DNA from: a virus
Reading direction: 5' to 3' (one strand)
IMG/VR virus record: IMGVR_UViG_3300040751_002773
Coordinates: 1-22,192 of that record
Length of the DNA: 22,192 nucleotides
Made by a program: the position numbers and the translations under genes. Under the pieces are notes generated by a model. That model saw nothing but the letters and a program-made list of their open reading frames with translations. It did no database searches and had not been told where the DNA came from. Position 1 is the first letter of the stretch; each line of letters opens with the position of its first letter. Positions 13,029 to 18,035 of this stretch are shown here, in pieces.

Positions 13029-13100
13029 GAGGTTGTTAGGGTCGCTCCCTATCCCAGACCGTAAGGACAACGGTGACAAGCGGGGAGAGACCCGCACATA
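13029..13100 (+). ncRNA. Three-hairpin spacer between tRNA-Asn and tRNA-Ser
   Basis: There are three consecutive perfect 5-bp hairpins: TAGGG/CCCTA (13037-13051), ACCGT/ACGGT (13058-13074) and GCGGG/CCCGC (13080-13095). There is no tRNA T-loop and no coding frame. The regularity suggests a stable RNA or a processing spacer; identity unknown. Confidence 0.45.
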
Positions 13101-13190
13101 GGATGGGTGTCCGAGTGGTTTAAGGAACTAGTCTTGAAAACTAGCGTGCGTGGAAGCGTACCGTGGGTTCGAATCCCACCCCATCCGCCA
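13101..13190 (+). tRNA. tRNA-Ser (UGA)
   Basis: 90-nt class II tRNA: GGATGGG/CCCATCC acceptor, anticodon arm CTAGT-CTTGAAA-ACTAG (TGA), long variable arm (GTGCGTGGAAGCGTACC region), T-arm GTGGG-TTCGAAT-CCCAC, CCA. Confidence 0.95.
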
Positions 13191-13214
13191 TAAATAAATT
13201 GGGAACAGATAATT

Positions 13215-13339
13215 TCTGTTTTCACATGCACTGATGTAGCTGATACGAATTTCACAACCTTGCGAGGTGGGTGAGACTAGCGACCCTAGGAGTGGTTCAA
13301 ATCCACGGTTGGCAAGATTCAGTGCAGGTGTAAGTAGAG
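13215..13339 (+). ncRNA. Structured RNA unit A (long repeated closing helix)
   Basis: The segment 13215-13231 pairs with 13322-13339 to form a helix of about 17 bp with G-U pairs and two mismatches; the core acceptor-like part GCACTGA (13228-13234) / TCAGTGC (13319-13325) is perfect. Inside, CAACC (13255-13259) pairs with GGTTG (13307-13311), directly followed on the inside by a T-arm-like GTGG-TTCAAAT-CCAC. No standard anticodon arm is visible. Both flanking arms recur in unit B. Identity unknown. Confidence 0.55.
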
Positions 13340-13358
13340 TCTCTGTTTTCACATGCAC
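13215..13358 (+). repeat. 17-bp direct repeat (two copies)
   Basis: TCTGTTTTCACATGCAC occurs at 13215-13231 and 13342-13358. Each copy is the 5' arm of the closing helix of units A and B; the 3' arms (13322-13339, 13409-13428) are also related. The paired divergence keeps most base pairs, which indicates selection on structure. Confidence 0.9.
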
Positions 13359-13428
13359 ACAGGACAGACACGTCCCCTGTAAAACGGGGAAGCATGGTGG
13401 TGATGACAGTGTGCAGTTGAAAGTAGAG
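13341..13428 (+). ncRNA. Structured RNA unit B (same closing helix as unit A)
   Basis: The segment 13341-13360 pairs with 13409-13428: CTCT/AGAG, two G-U pairs, TTTCA/TGAAA, a 2x2 mismatch, and TGCACAC/GTGTGCA. The inside is different from unit A and holds ACAGGAC/GTCC..TGT or the alternative TCCCC/GGGGA hairpin. It starts one base after unit A and ends exactly where the next tRNA-like acceptor begins, so the block looks processed as tandem units. Confidence 0.52.
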
Positions 13429-13541
13429 ATTGGCTTGGTGAGGAGGGTAAGGACATTTGTGGGGCTGCAGACCCATTCATGCCCGTGGTAACACGCCTGA
13501 TGTAGGTCGGGAGATAGTCGGTTCGAATCCGGCAGCCAATA
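13429..13541 (+). ncRNA. tRNA-like RNA with oversized variable region, possible tRNA-Cys (GCA)
   Basis: Acceptor ATTGGCT (13429-13435) / AGCCAAT (13534-13540), T-arm GTCGG-TTCGAAT-CCGGC, a possible D-stem GGTG/CATT, and an anticodon-like stem GTGGG/CCCAT with an 8-nt loop GCTGCAGA containing T-GCA. Between the anticodon and T arms lie about 40 nt, including CGTG-GTAA-CACG. There is no encoded CCA. At 113 nt it is about 35 nt too long for a normal tRNA, so it may be an odd tRNA-Cys or a tRNA-derived stable RNA. Confidence 0.45.
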
Positions 13542-13556
13542 ATAAATTATTTTGAT

Positions 13557-13653
13557 GATACACTGAAGGCGATTGGTACCAGCCTTTTCCTTGGGGAAGC
13601 GCCTCAGCTTGATCGCAGAGGGGTGGGAGGTTTCGATACCTCTACGGTGTATC
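13557..13653 (+). ncRNA. tRNA-like RNA with abnormal anticodon arm
   Basis: GATACAC (13557-13563) / GTGTATC (13647-13653) closes the element. A canonical D-arm AAGGC/GCCTT has GATTGGTACCA in its loop (GG present). The next hairpin TTTCC-TTGG-GGAAG has no 7-nt anticodon loop; CCTC/GAGG forms an extra arm; a T-arm-like GAGGT-TTCGAT-ACCTC has a shortened loop. No CCA. It appears to be a tRNA relative without decoding ability. Confidence 0.42.
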
Positions 13654-13664
13654 TTCTAAGTAAT

Positions 13665-13739
13665 GCGGGTGTAGCTCAGTGGTAGAGCAGCGGTCTCCAA
13701 AACCGCGTGTCGAGGGTTCGATTCCTTCCACCTGTGCCA
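13665..13739 (+). tRNA. tRNA-Trp (CCA)
   Basis: GCGGGTG/CACCTGT acceptor with G-U pairs, GCTC/GAGC D-stem, GCGGT-CTCCAAA-ACCGC anticodon arm (CCA), GAGGG-TTCGATT-CCTTC T-arm, encoded CCA. It ends 1 nt before tRNA-Asp. Confidence 0.93.
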
Positions 13740-13740
13740 C

Positions 13741-13815
13741 GGTCTGTTAGTTTATCGGTTAGAATACTGGCCTGTCACGCCAGTGAGACGGGTTCGATTC
13801 CCGTACAGACCGCCA
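13741..13815 (+). tRNA. tRNA-Asp (GUC)
   Basis: GGTCTGT/ACAGACC acceptor, CTGGC-CTGTCAC-GCCAG anticodon arm (GTC), ACGGG-TTCGATT-CCCGT T-arm, encoded CCA. Confidence 0.95.
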
Positions 13816-13824
13816 AAAAAGATG

Positions 13825-13864
13825 TTTACATTGTTCTTTGTATGTGGTACAATACTACTATCAA
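13825..13864 (+). promoter_or_regulatory. TTTACA / TACAAT promoter upstream of 13880 gene
   Basis: TTTACA (13825-13830), 17 nt, TACAAT (13848-13853), 5 nt, TATCAA (13859-13864). The G-run is missing (GATG instead). It lies 10 nt after the CCA of tRNA-Asp and restarts transcription for the oxygenase genes. Confidence 0.83.
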
Positions 13865-13879
13865 ACACGGAGATATATA

Positions 13880-14086
13880 ATGTTCTACAATGCAAATGAA
13901 TCTGCTGCCGCTGCTGGCGATCTGGCTTTCCACATTCTGTACCATGATCTGGATAAGCTTGACCGTAACGAAGCAGAAGATAAAATTGCTTGTGATATCC
14001 TAAGCTATCACTTGCCAGTTTTGACCCAATATGAGGTGAATCTGGCATTTGATCTCGTAAGTGATCTTCGGAAGGAATACAATTAA
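13880..14086 (+). CDS. Small helical hypothetical protein (68 aa)
   Basis: MFYNANESAAAAGDLAFHIL, then YHDLDKLDRNEAEDKIACDI and an amphipathic C-terminus. The ATG has GGAGA upstream and follows a promoter; an in-frame start at 13838 falls inside the promoter spacer and is rejected. The TAATG junction joins it to the TauD-like gene. No family recognised; its position as a leading small gene matches several other operons here. Confidence 0.75.
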   Translation: MFYNANESAAAAGDLAFHILYHDLDKLDRNEAEDKIACDILSYHLPVLTQYEVNLAFDLVSDLRKEYN

Positions 14087-14910
14087 TGGATGCTGTTCGT
14101 TATGATATCGACTTTTCTACTATGTCGGTTGATGAAATTAAAGAGTTCGGTCGTAACATTTCCCGCGACAACGTAATCCTTGTTCGTAATCAAAACTTGG
14201 ATGAAGAAGGCATTTTGCGTGTATGTGAAAACATCGGCAATGTGCTGAAGCCTAAGCGATTCTTTATGCATCCCGACTATCCTGGTTTGTTCCGTGTTAC
14301 GAATGAACGTAAGGATGGTGAAAAGATCGGTATCTTTGCCGATAAAGAACTTGATTGGCATAGTAATGGTAACGGTCGACCAAGCGGTAAAGAATCTTGT
14401 GTCGCTCTCTATTGTATTCGTCCTGGCGAGAATAGTGTCACTAGCTTCTGTGATACCAAACAAGCCTATGAAGATCTTCCAGACAATATCAAAGAGATTG
14501 TAAACGACGTAGATTGCACGTTCCAATTTAAGAATAACACTTTCTACAAGTTAGATCCTGATGATAAAGAGCTTGTTATGTTTGAGAACAAGCGGATCTA
14601 CCCAGAAGGTGTAACTAAACCACTTGTCTACGAACATCCGTATGATGGTAAAAAAGGCCTTTACTTTACCTTCCATTATATTCAAAATATGTGGCGTAGA
14701 AGTGGTGCTGATCTAGATCAAGAATGGCTTAAAAAGTATTTGTTGGCTCATGTATTTCAAGAGAAGTATATTTGGCATCATGACGATTGGCAGCCTGGTG
14801 ACTTCATTTTTATGGATCAATTCCACAGCATCCATAAACGCAATGAAGTAAAAGGCGATAGGTTTTTATATCGTATTAGCTTTGATTACGAAAAAGCTTA
14901 CGATATATAA
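14086..14910 (+). CDS. TauD/TfdA-like Fe(II)/2-oxoglutarate oxygenase
   Basis: 274 residues. [20 protein letters not shown] (27-46) is the usual TauD N-terminal element; [18 protein letters not shown] (87-104) sits where HxD binds iron; [13 protein letters not shown] (120-132) matches the strand-helix after it; [26 protein letters not shown] (written as landmarks, 238-263) gives distal H250 and Arg263 for 2-oxoglutarate. The first triad is H92-S-N94, with Asn in place of Asp/Glu, which is unusual and could weaken or alter iron binding. Such enzymes hydroxylate small molecules. It is coupled to the 13880 gene (TAATG) and ends 9 nt before tRNA-Pro. Confidence 0.8.
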   Translation: MDAVRYDIDFSTMSVDEIKEFGRNISRDNVILVRNQNLDEEGILRVCENIGNVLKPKRFFMHPDYPGLFRVTNERKDGEKIGIFADKELDWHSNGNGRPSGKESCVALYCIRPGENSVTSFCDTKQAYEDLPDNIKEIVNDVDCTFQFKNNTFYKLDPDDKELVMFENKRIYPEGVTKPLVYEHPYDGKKGLYFTFHYIQNMWRRSGADLDQEWLKKYLLAHVFQEKYIWHHDDWQPGDFIFMDQFHSIHKRNEVKGDRFLYRISFDYEKAYDI

Positions 14911-14919
14911 TATGAATAA

Positions 14920-14996
14920 CTCGGTGTAGCACAGCCTGGTAGTGCGCTTGTTTTGGGTACAAGAGGTCGTAGGTTCGAATCCTGCCACCGAGACCA
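14920..14996 (+). tRNA. tRNA-Pro (UGG)
   Basis: CTCGGTG/CACCGAG acceptor, CTTGT-TTTGGGT-ACAAG anticodon arm (TGG), GTAGG-TTCGAAT-CCTGC T-arm, encoded CCA. Confidence 0.95.
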
Positions 14997-15016
14997 AAAT
15001 CCCTTTTTTGGGGTCA

Positions 15017-15097
15017 GATAGAAACGTTGCTAAGGTCTTTTGACTAGGATCGACGGCTCCTTCCGGTAAAGCGTTAAATCCGGACAACCTTTCTATC
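15017..15097 (+). ncRNA. Structured RNA after tRNA-Pro
   Basis: GATAGAAA (15017-15024) pairs perfectly with TTTCTATC (15090-15097); after a C-C mismatch, GTTG (15026-15029) pairs with CAAC (15085-15088). Internal hairpins include AGGTC/GACT and CCGG/CCGG. The 81-nt element has no T-arm, CCA or coding frame. Its position in the tRNA block is like that of the stable RNAs C and D of T4, but no sequence relation is claimed. Confidence 0.5.
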
Positions 15098-15107
15098 GTT
15101 TTTAAGT

Positions 15108-15241
15108 CCTTGCCCGTAAGGTAAGGCCGCATAGAAAAGATTGGCTGTTGGCTGTCTATGTGTGTTTTAATAGCCTATGCCTACATTGCCCGTCGGTGTA
15201 GGATGAACTAAATGTGGAAACGGAATTAGTTTAAGCATAGG
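15108..15241 (+). ncRNA. Second structured RNA before tRNA-Gly
   Basis: It has a CCTT/AAGG hairpin (15108-15121), CATAGA/TCTATG (15130-15160) enclosing a tandem TTGGCTG repeat, and a three-way element closed by CCTATGC (15174-15180) / GCATAGG (15235-15241). The last holds two arms, CTACA/TGTAG (15181-15201) and AACTAA/TTAGTT (15206-15231). TTGCCCGT occurs in or at the loop of both the first hairpin and the CTACA arm. The 68-nt three-way element resembles a reduced cloverleaf. Identity unknown. Confidence 0.5.
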
Positions 15242-15255
15242 GCGGGCCGAATAAT

Positions 15256-15329
15256 GCGGGTATAGCATAGTGGTAATGTTACAGCCTTCCAAGCTGAAGA
15301 GAGGGGTTCGATTCCCCTTACCCGCTCCA
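15256..15329 (+). tRNA. tRNA-Gly (UCC)
   Basis: GCGGGTA/TACCCGC acceptor, anticodon stem CAGC/GCTG with loop CTTCCAA (TCC), GGGG-TTCGATT-CCCC T-arm, encoded CCA. The D-arm is weak (GCAT/ATGT). Confidence 0.94.
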
Positions 15330-15345
15330 ATATAAAAGGTTGATC

Positions 15346-15915
15346 ATGGAATTAAAACAATTTATCAAAACTTACGATAATTTTATTTCACCAGAAGATT
15401 GTGATGCGCTTATTCAGCTTTTTGAAGAAAGCCCACATATTCGTGAGTGGAACGACAAAACTAAAAAATTCCACCAACTGTTTTTTAAATATCCTGAAAT
15501 TCATGATCTGCAGTATGAGATTGCACAAGGCTTAGAGCCTTATATTAAAGATTACTTTTCAAGTCTTGGTGTAGATCCTTATGTCGGAATCCAATCATTT
15601 GAAGTTGTAAGGATTAAAAAGTATTTTAAAAATTCTGACTTTGAATTTCGTAACCACGTCGATGTAGGTAACTTAACGAATTCTAAAAGATATCTGGTTT
15701 GTATTGTATACTTGAACGACAATGACGGATCTACTACCTTCCCGCTTTTGGATTACGAATGTAAACCAAAAAAAGGAAGTCTTATTATGTTCCCGCCCAA
15801 TTGGATGTTCCCTCACGCTGGTAAAAATCCTACAGACCACGATAAGTATATTCTAATGACTTATCTAAATTATGATAAAGAAGAAGTGATTAATCTAGGC
15901 CAAGAGTTAGAATGA
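15346..15915 (+). CDS. Fe(II)/2OG oxygenase, prolyl-4-hydroxylase-like
   Basis: 189 residues. NFISPEDCDALIQLFEE (12-28) is the usual N-terminal helix of this family. RNHVDVGN (102-109) gives H104-x-D106, FPHAGKN (155-161) gives H157, and K167 is placed to bind the 2-oxoglutarate C5 carboxylate. YLVCIVYLND (116-125) is the core strand between them. All three iron ligands are present, so an active hydroxylase is likely. ATG 15346 has AAAGG 6 nt upstream and lies 16 nt after the tRNA-Gly CCA. It overlaps the next oxygenase gene by 4 nt, so the two are made together. Substrate unknown. Confidence 0.87.
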   Translation: MELKQFIKTYDNFISPEDCDALIQLFEESPHIREWNDKTKKFHQLFFKYPEIHDLQYEIAQGLEPYIKDYFSSLGVDPYVGIQSFEVVRIKKYFKNSDFEFRNHVDVGNLTNSKRYLVCIVYLNDNDGSTTFPLLDYECKPKKGSLIMFPPNWMFPHAGKNPTDHDKYILMTYLNYDKEEVINLGQELE

Positions 15916-16499
15916 AAAACGGTGTAAATCTACATTTTCCAACTTGCGTATATTATGCTTATGATGTAATTTCTCAAGAAGATCATCAGAAAATTCTTGA
16001 TGAATGTGATAAGATTCGTAACCAAATTCTGTTACCAGCAGATAATTGGTTCTGTGATGTTCTTACTTCTTATCATCAGAAAAGTCTAGGTAATACTGGT
16101 CCTTTCCGAAAGCTAATCACAGCTATCAAAGAACATATTACCGTATTTTGTGATCATCTGGATGCATATCCAAATAAGATCTTAGTCGATCATGCTTGGA
16201 TTAATGCTAGTGGTCTTGGTCAATATCAAGAGCAACACACCCACCCAAACTCGACAATCAGTGCCATTTATTATTTAAAGGCGCCACAGGGTTCTGCTGG
16301 CACAATTTTTAAAAATCCGTATCAAAAGCATACCACATTACCTATTCGTAAAAACCGTGATATTACTTTTCAGGAAATGAGATATACGGCTGAAGTTGGA
16401 AAGCTTATTCTTTTCGAATCATTTGTTCCACATCTAACGGAGCAACAAAAGATTGATGCTGAACGTATGACATTTGCTGCTAACTTCACGGTAAAATGA
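15912..16499 (+). CDS. Fe(II)/2OG oxygenase-like protein (2OG-FeII_Oxy_5 type)
   Basis: 195 residues. The sequence W-I-N-A-S-G-x-G-x-YQEQHTHPNS (96-114) and SAIYYLKAPQGSAGTIFKNP (117-136) match the phage family in which H-x-H (H109, H111) replaces the usual H-x-D; KLILFESFVPHLTEQQ (164-179) supplies H174, and R185 can bind 2-oxoglutarate. The N-terminal part (LHFPTCVYYAYDV) is the typical short beta lead-in. These proteins are frequent in T4-like marine phages, with unknown substrates. The ATGA junction with the preceding oxygenase suggests that the pair acts on one pathway or forms a complex. It ends 19 nt before tRNA-Thr. Confidence 0.85.
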   Translation: MKNGVNLHFPTCVYYAYDVISQEDHQKILDECDKIRNQILLPADNWFCDVLTSYHQKSLGNTGPFRKLITAIKEHITVFCDHLDAYPNKILVDHAWINASGLGQYQEQHTHPNSTISAIYYLKAPQGSAGTIFKNPYQKHTTLPIRKNRDITFQEMRYTAEVGKLILFESFVPHLTEQQKIDAERMTFAANFTVK

Positions 16500-16518
16500 T
16501 GATATATAACACTATAAA

Positions 16519-16594
16519 GCCGGTCTAGCTCAGCTGGTAGAGCGCCTGATTTGTAATCAGGATGTCGGGGGTTCGAGTCCCTCGACCGGCACCA
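16519..16594 (+). tRNA. tRNA-Thr (UGU)
   Basis: GCCGGTC/GACCGGC acceptor, GCTC/GAGC D-stem, CCTGA-TTTGTAA-TCAGG anticodon arm (TGT), GGGGG-TTCGAGT-CCCTC T-arm, encoded CCA. Confidence 0.96.
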
Positions 16595-16609
16595 TATAAA
16601 GGAATTTAC

Positions 16610-16873
16610 ATGGACGATATTTTCGATTTCGGTTTTACAGCAGTCGATGAAGAGGAACTGTCGTCTGTACAAGAAACAGTTGCTATGGCAAACGATGCAG
16701 AGCAGCTTGCCCTTAGTACTCAAGAGCGGTTAGATAAGCTTTATAACGCTATTATACCACTTTTAAATAATCTAAAAAAGAATCCCGAGAAGGACTATAT
16801 TCTGTGGCCAAACAGACTCACGAAGGTGGAGGAGTTTGAGACACACCTCCAAAAAATTTATTCAGGAGGATAG
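16610..16873 (+). CDS. Conserved T4-like phage protein (87 aa)
   Basis: MDDIFDFGFTAVDEEELSSV, then LYNAIIPLLNNLKKNPEKDY and ILWPNRLTKVEEFETHLQKI. I recognise this order (DFGFTAVDE, YNAI.PLLNNLKKNPEKDYI.WPNR) as a conserved small protein of T4-like phages; function unknown. It is probably a helical coiled-coil protein. The start is ATG 16610 with AAAGG upstream, 15 nt after the tRNA-Thr CCA; the open frame upstream lies in the tRNA. The next gene follows after 3 nt. Confidence 0.85.
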   Translation: MDDIFDFGFTAVDEEELSSVQETVAMANDAEQLALSTQERLDKLYNAIIPLLNNLKKNPEKDYILWPNRLTKVEEFETHLQKIYSGG

Positions 16874-16876
16874 AAT

Positions 16877-17092
16877 ATGTTTTCAGCAATGGTACTAGCC
16901 TGTGTATTAAACCCGGATGGGACAACAGACAGGATGAACTGCCGGGGATTTGTTTCTCCCTACGTATGGAAAGATTTGGAACAGTGCATGGAAGCACTAG
17001 CAGTTGGGATCGATGAAGTAGATCGGCAAGGCTGGGCCATTAAAGATTATGAATGTTATAATTGGCAAGAGAAAAAAGGCACTTCGTTATAA
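16877..17092 (+). CDS. Cysteine-containing small hypothetical protein (71 aa)
   Basis: MFSAMVLACVLNPDGTTDRM start with a short hydrophobic N-terminus, then four Cys in all (positions about 9, 22, 37, 62), including DLEQCMEALAVGIDEVDRQGW. Spacing suggests two disulfides, so it could be exported, but the hydrophobic part is too short for a clear signal peptide. AGGAGG precedes the ATG. It ends 2 nt before the DUF458-like gene. Similar short phage proteins exist, but I cannot name a family. Confidence 0.72.
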   Translation: MFSAMVLACVLNPDGTTDRMNCRGFVSPYVWKDLEQCMEALAVGIDEVDRQGWAIKDYECYNWQEKKGTSL

Positions 17093-17094
17093 TT

Positions 17095-17568
17095 ATGTTT
17101 ACACAGCAGCAAATTGAAGATATAGTAGACTTATTGGTAACGCTGAACGACAATACAAAGATCTATCTTGGTTGTGACTCTGTTCGGTACTTTAAGAAAA
17201 ATGATGCATATGCTCGATTTGCTACTGTGTTAATCGTACATAAGAACGGTAAGGAAGGCTGTAAGATCTTCTCGAGCGTGTCGTACGAGCGCGACTACGA
17301 CTTACGTCAAGATCGACCAAAGATGCGTATGATTAACGAAGCACGTAAGGTGTGCGAGCTTTATACACAAGTGGCACCGTTCATTGACGAGTTCGATATT
17401 GAGATCCACCTTGACGTAAATACTGATCCAAAATTTGGTTCTAATTGTGCTGCAAACGAAGCTGCAGGGTATATACTAGGTATGACTGGTATCGAGCCAA
17501 AGCTAAAGCCACATGGGTTTGCCGCTAGCTACGGTGCCGATGGTGTAGCACACGGGAGAGCAGCATGA
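17095..17568 (+). CDS. RNase-H-like fold protein (DUF458/RNaseH_like)
   Basis: 157 residues. KIYLGCDSVR (22-31) carries the first catalytic-type Asp (D28) after a strand, RPKMRMINEARKV (74-86) the Glu (E82) on a helix, EIHLDVNTDPKFGSN (103-117) the DxNxDP element (D107, D111), and KPHGFAASYGADGVAHGRA (138-156) the final Asp (D149). This is the layout of the DUF458 family, proposed to be an RNase-H-like nuclease. Its target is unknown. ATG 17095 follows the previous stop by 2 nt, without a good ribosome site, so translation is probably coupled. It overlaps the next gene by 4 nt (ATGA). Confidence 0.78.
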   Translation: MFTQQQIEDIVDLLVTLNDNTKIYLGCDSVRYFKKNDAYARFATVLIVHKNGKEGCKIFSSVSYERDYDLRQDRPKMRMINEARKVCELYTQVAPFIDEFDIEIHLDVNTDPKFGSNCAANEAAGYILGMTGIEPKLKPHGFAASYGADGVAHGRAA

Positions 17569-17777
17569 CGGAGCCAAAAAAGGTTAGTTGGTTTACCAAA
17601 ATATTCGAAGACTACTATATTGTAGATATTATTCAAGGTGGTGAAACAAAGGTTTTCCATCTAAAAGAAATTAAGAAAATTAACAACACACTGCTAAAAG
17701 GTACTGACTTAGACGGTAATAAGATTGAGTACTGCACTAACAATCCTTTTGACTACCATGTGAAGAAGTTATACTAA
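17565..17777 (+). CDS. Small hypothetical protein (70 aa)
   Basis: MTEPKKVSWFTKIFEDYYIV, then GGETKVFHLKEIKKINNTLL and DLDGNKIEYCTNNPFDYHVK. It is probably a small beta-rich protein of alternating strands; the TDLDGNKIEY part looks like a beta hairpin. ATGA overlap upstream and TAATG overlap downstream put it in the middle of a coupled set of four genes. No family named. Confidence 0.72.
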   Translation: MTEPKKVSWFTKIFEDYYIVDIIQGGETKVFHLKEIKKINNTLLKGTDLDGNKIEYCTNNPFDYHVKKLY

Positions 17778-17986
17778 TGAGTATGTGTGGTGAAATGGAA
17801 AACCTGGAGCATGAAATCCAGCAAAAAGAAACCGAGCTAATGTTTTTAAAAAGCAGGCTTGAAACACTTCGTCGTATCGTAGAAGAGCAAAATCAGCCTT
17901 CATTATTGGATATGCACATTGACCCAGATAAACGGAATTGGGAGTATGATGGCGATGGCCGAAGAATACCAAGAGAGATACCATGA
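17777..17986 (+). CDS. Small coiled-coil hypothetical protein (69 aa)
   Basis: MSMCGEMENLEHEIQQKETE, then LMFLKSRLETLRRIVEEQNQ: a clear heptad-type coiled coil for residues 8-45, then a charged tail (DPDKRNWEYDGDGRRIPREIP). TAATG coupling with the previous gene. Function unknown. Confidence 0.72.
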   Translation: MSMCGEMENLEHEIQQKETELMFLKSRLETLRRIVEEQNQPSLLDMHIDPDKRNWEYDGDGRRIPREIP

Positions 17987-18035
17987 ATGGATTTTAAGGA
18001 AATTGAAAGAAGAAAGAGAACATAATGAAGCTTAA
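17949..18035 (+). CDS. Possible 28-residue micro-ORF
   Basis: ATG 17949 to TAA 18035 encodes MAMAEEYQERYHEWILRKLK plus eight residues, an amphipathic charged helix. It overlaps the end of the 17777 gene and the start of the 18025 gene in a third frame. GGAG lies 5 nt upstream. It would couple the two genes, but overlapping codons could produce this by chance. Confidence 0.3.
   Translation: MAMAEEYQERYHEWILRKLKEEREHNEA

Noticed and set aside
12845-13039. Plus-strand open frame of 64 aa
   Set aside because: It runs through the leader helix and tRNA-Asn. No ribosome site, and the conserved elements are RNA helices.
13186-13198. T4-type late promoter TATAAATA
   Set aside because: Only CATAAATAA-like matches occur (also near 421 and 1212), in places with no gene to drive; I could not support a late promoter in this window.
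13049-13358. Minus-strand frames across tRNA-Ser and the repeat units
   Set aside because: They are reverse readings of tRNA and T-arm sequence; phrases such as GFEPL and GWDSNPR are typical translations of reversed tRNA T-arms.
13377-13390. tRNA-Tyr anticodon arm in unit B (CTGTAAAA)
   Set aside because: The flanking bases do not form a 5-bp stem around a 7-nt loop; no T-arm or CCA follows.
13215-13428. Possible CRISPR array
   Set aside because: There are only two copies, and the arms pair with different downstream arms; no cas genes and no spacer regularity.
15001-15014. CCC-TTTTTT-GGG as a terminator after tRNA-Pro
   Set aside because: A 3-bp stem with the T-run in the loop, not after the stem, is not a normal terminator.
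17098-17126. TTTACA, 17 nt, TATAGT: a promoter match at the start of the DUF458-like gene
   Set aside because: It lies entirely within the first codons of the gene and has no G-run or TATCAA. It is probably codon coincidence, though weak internal initiation cannot be excluded.
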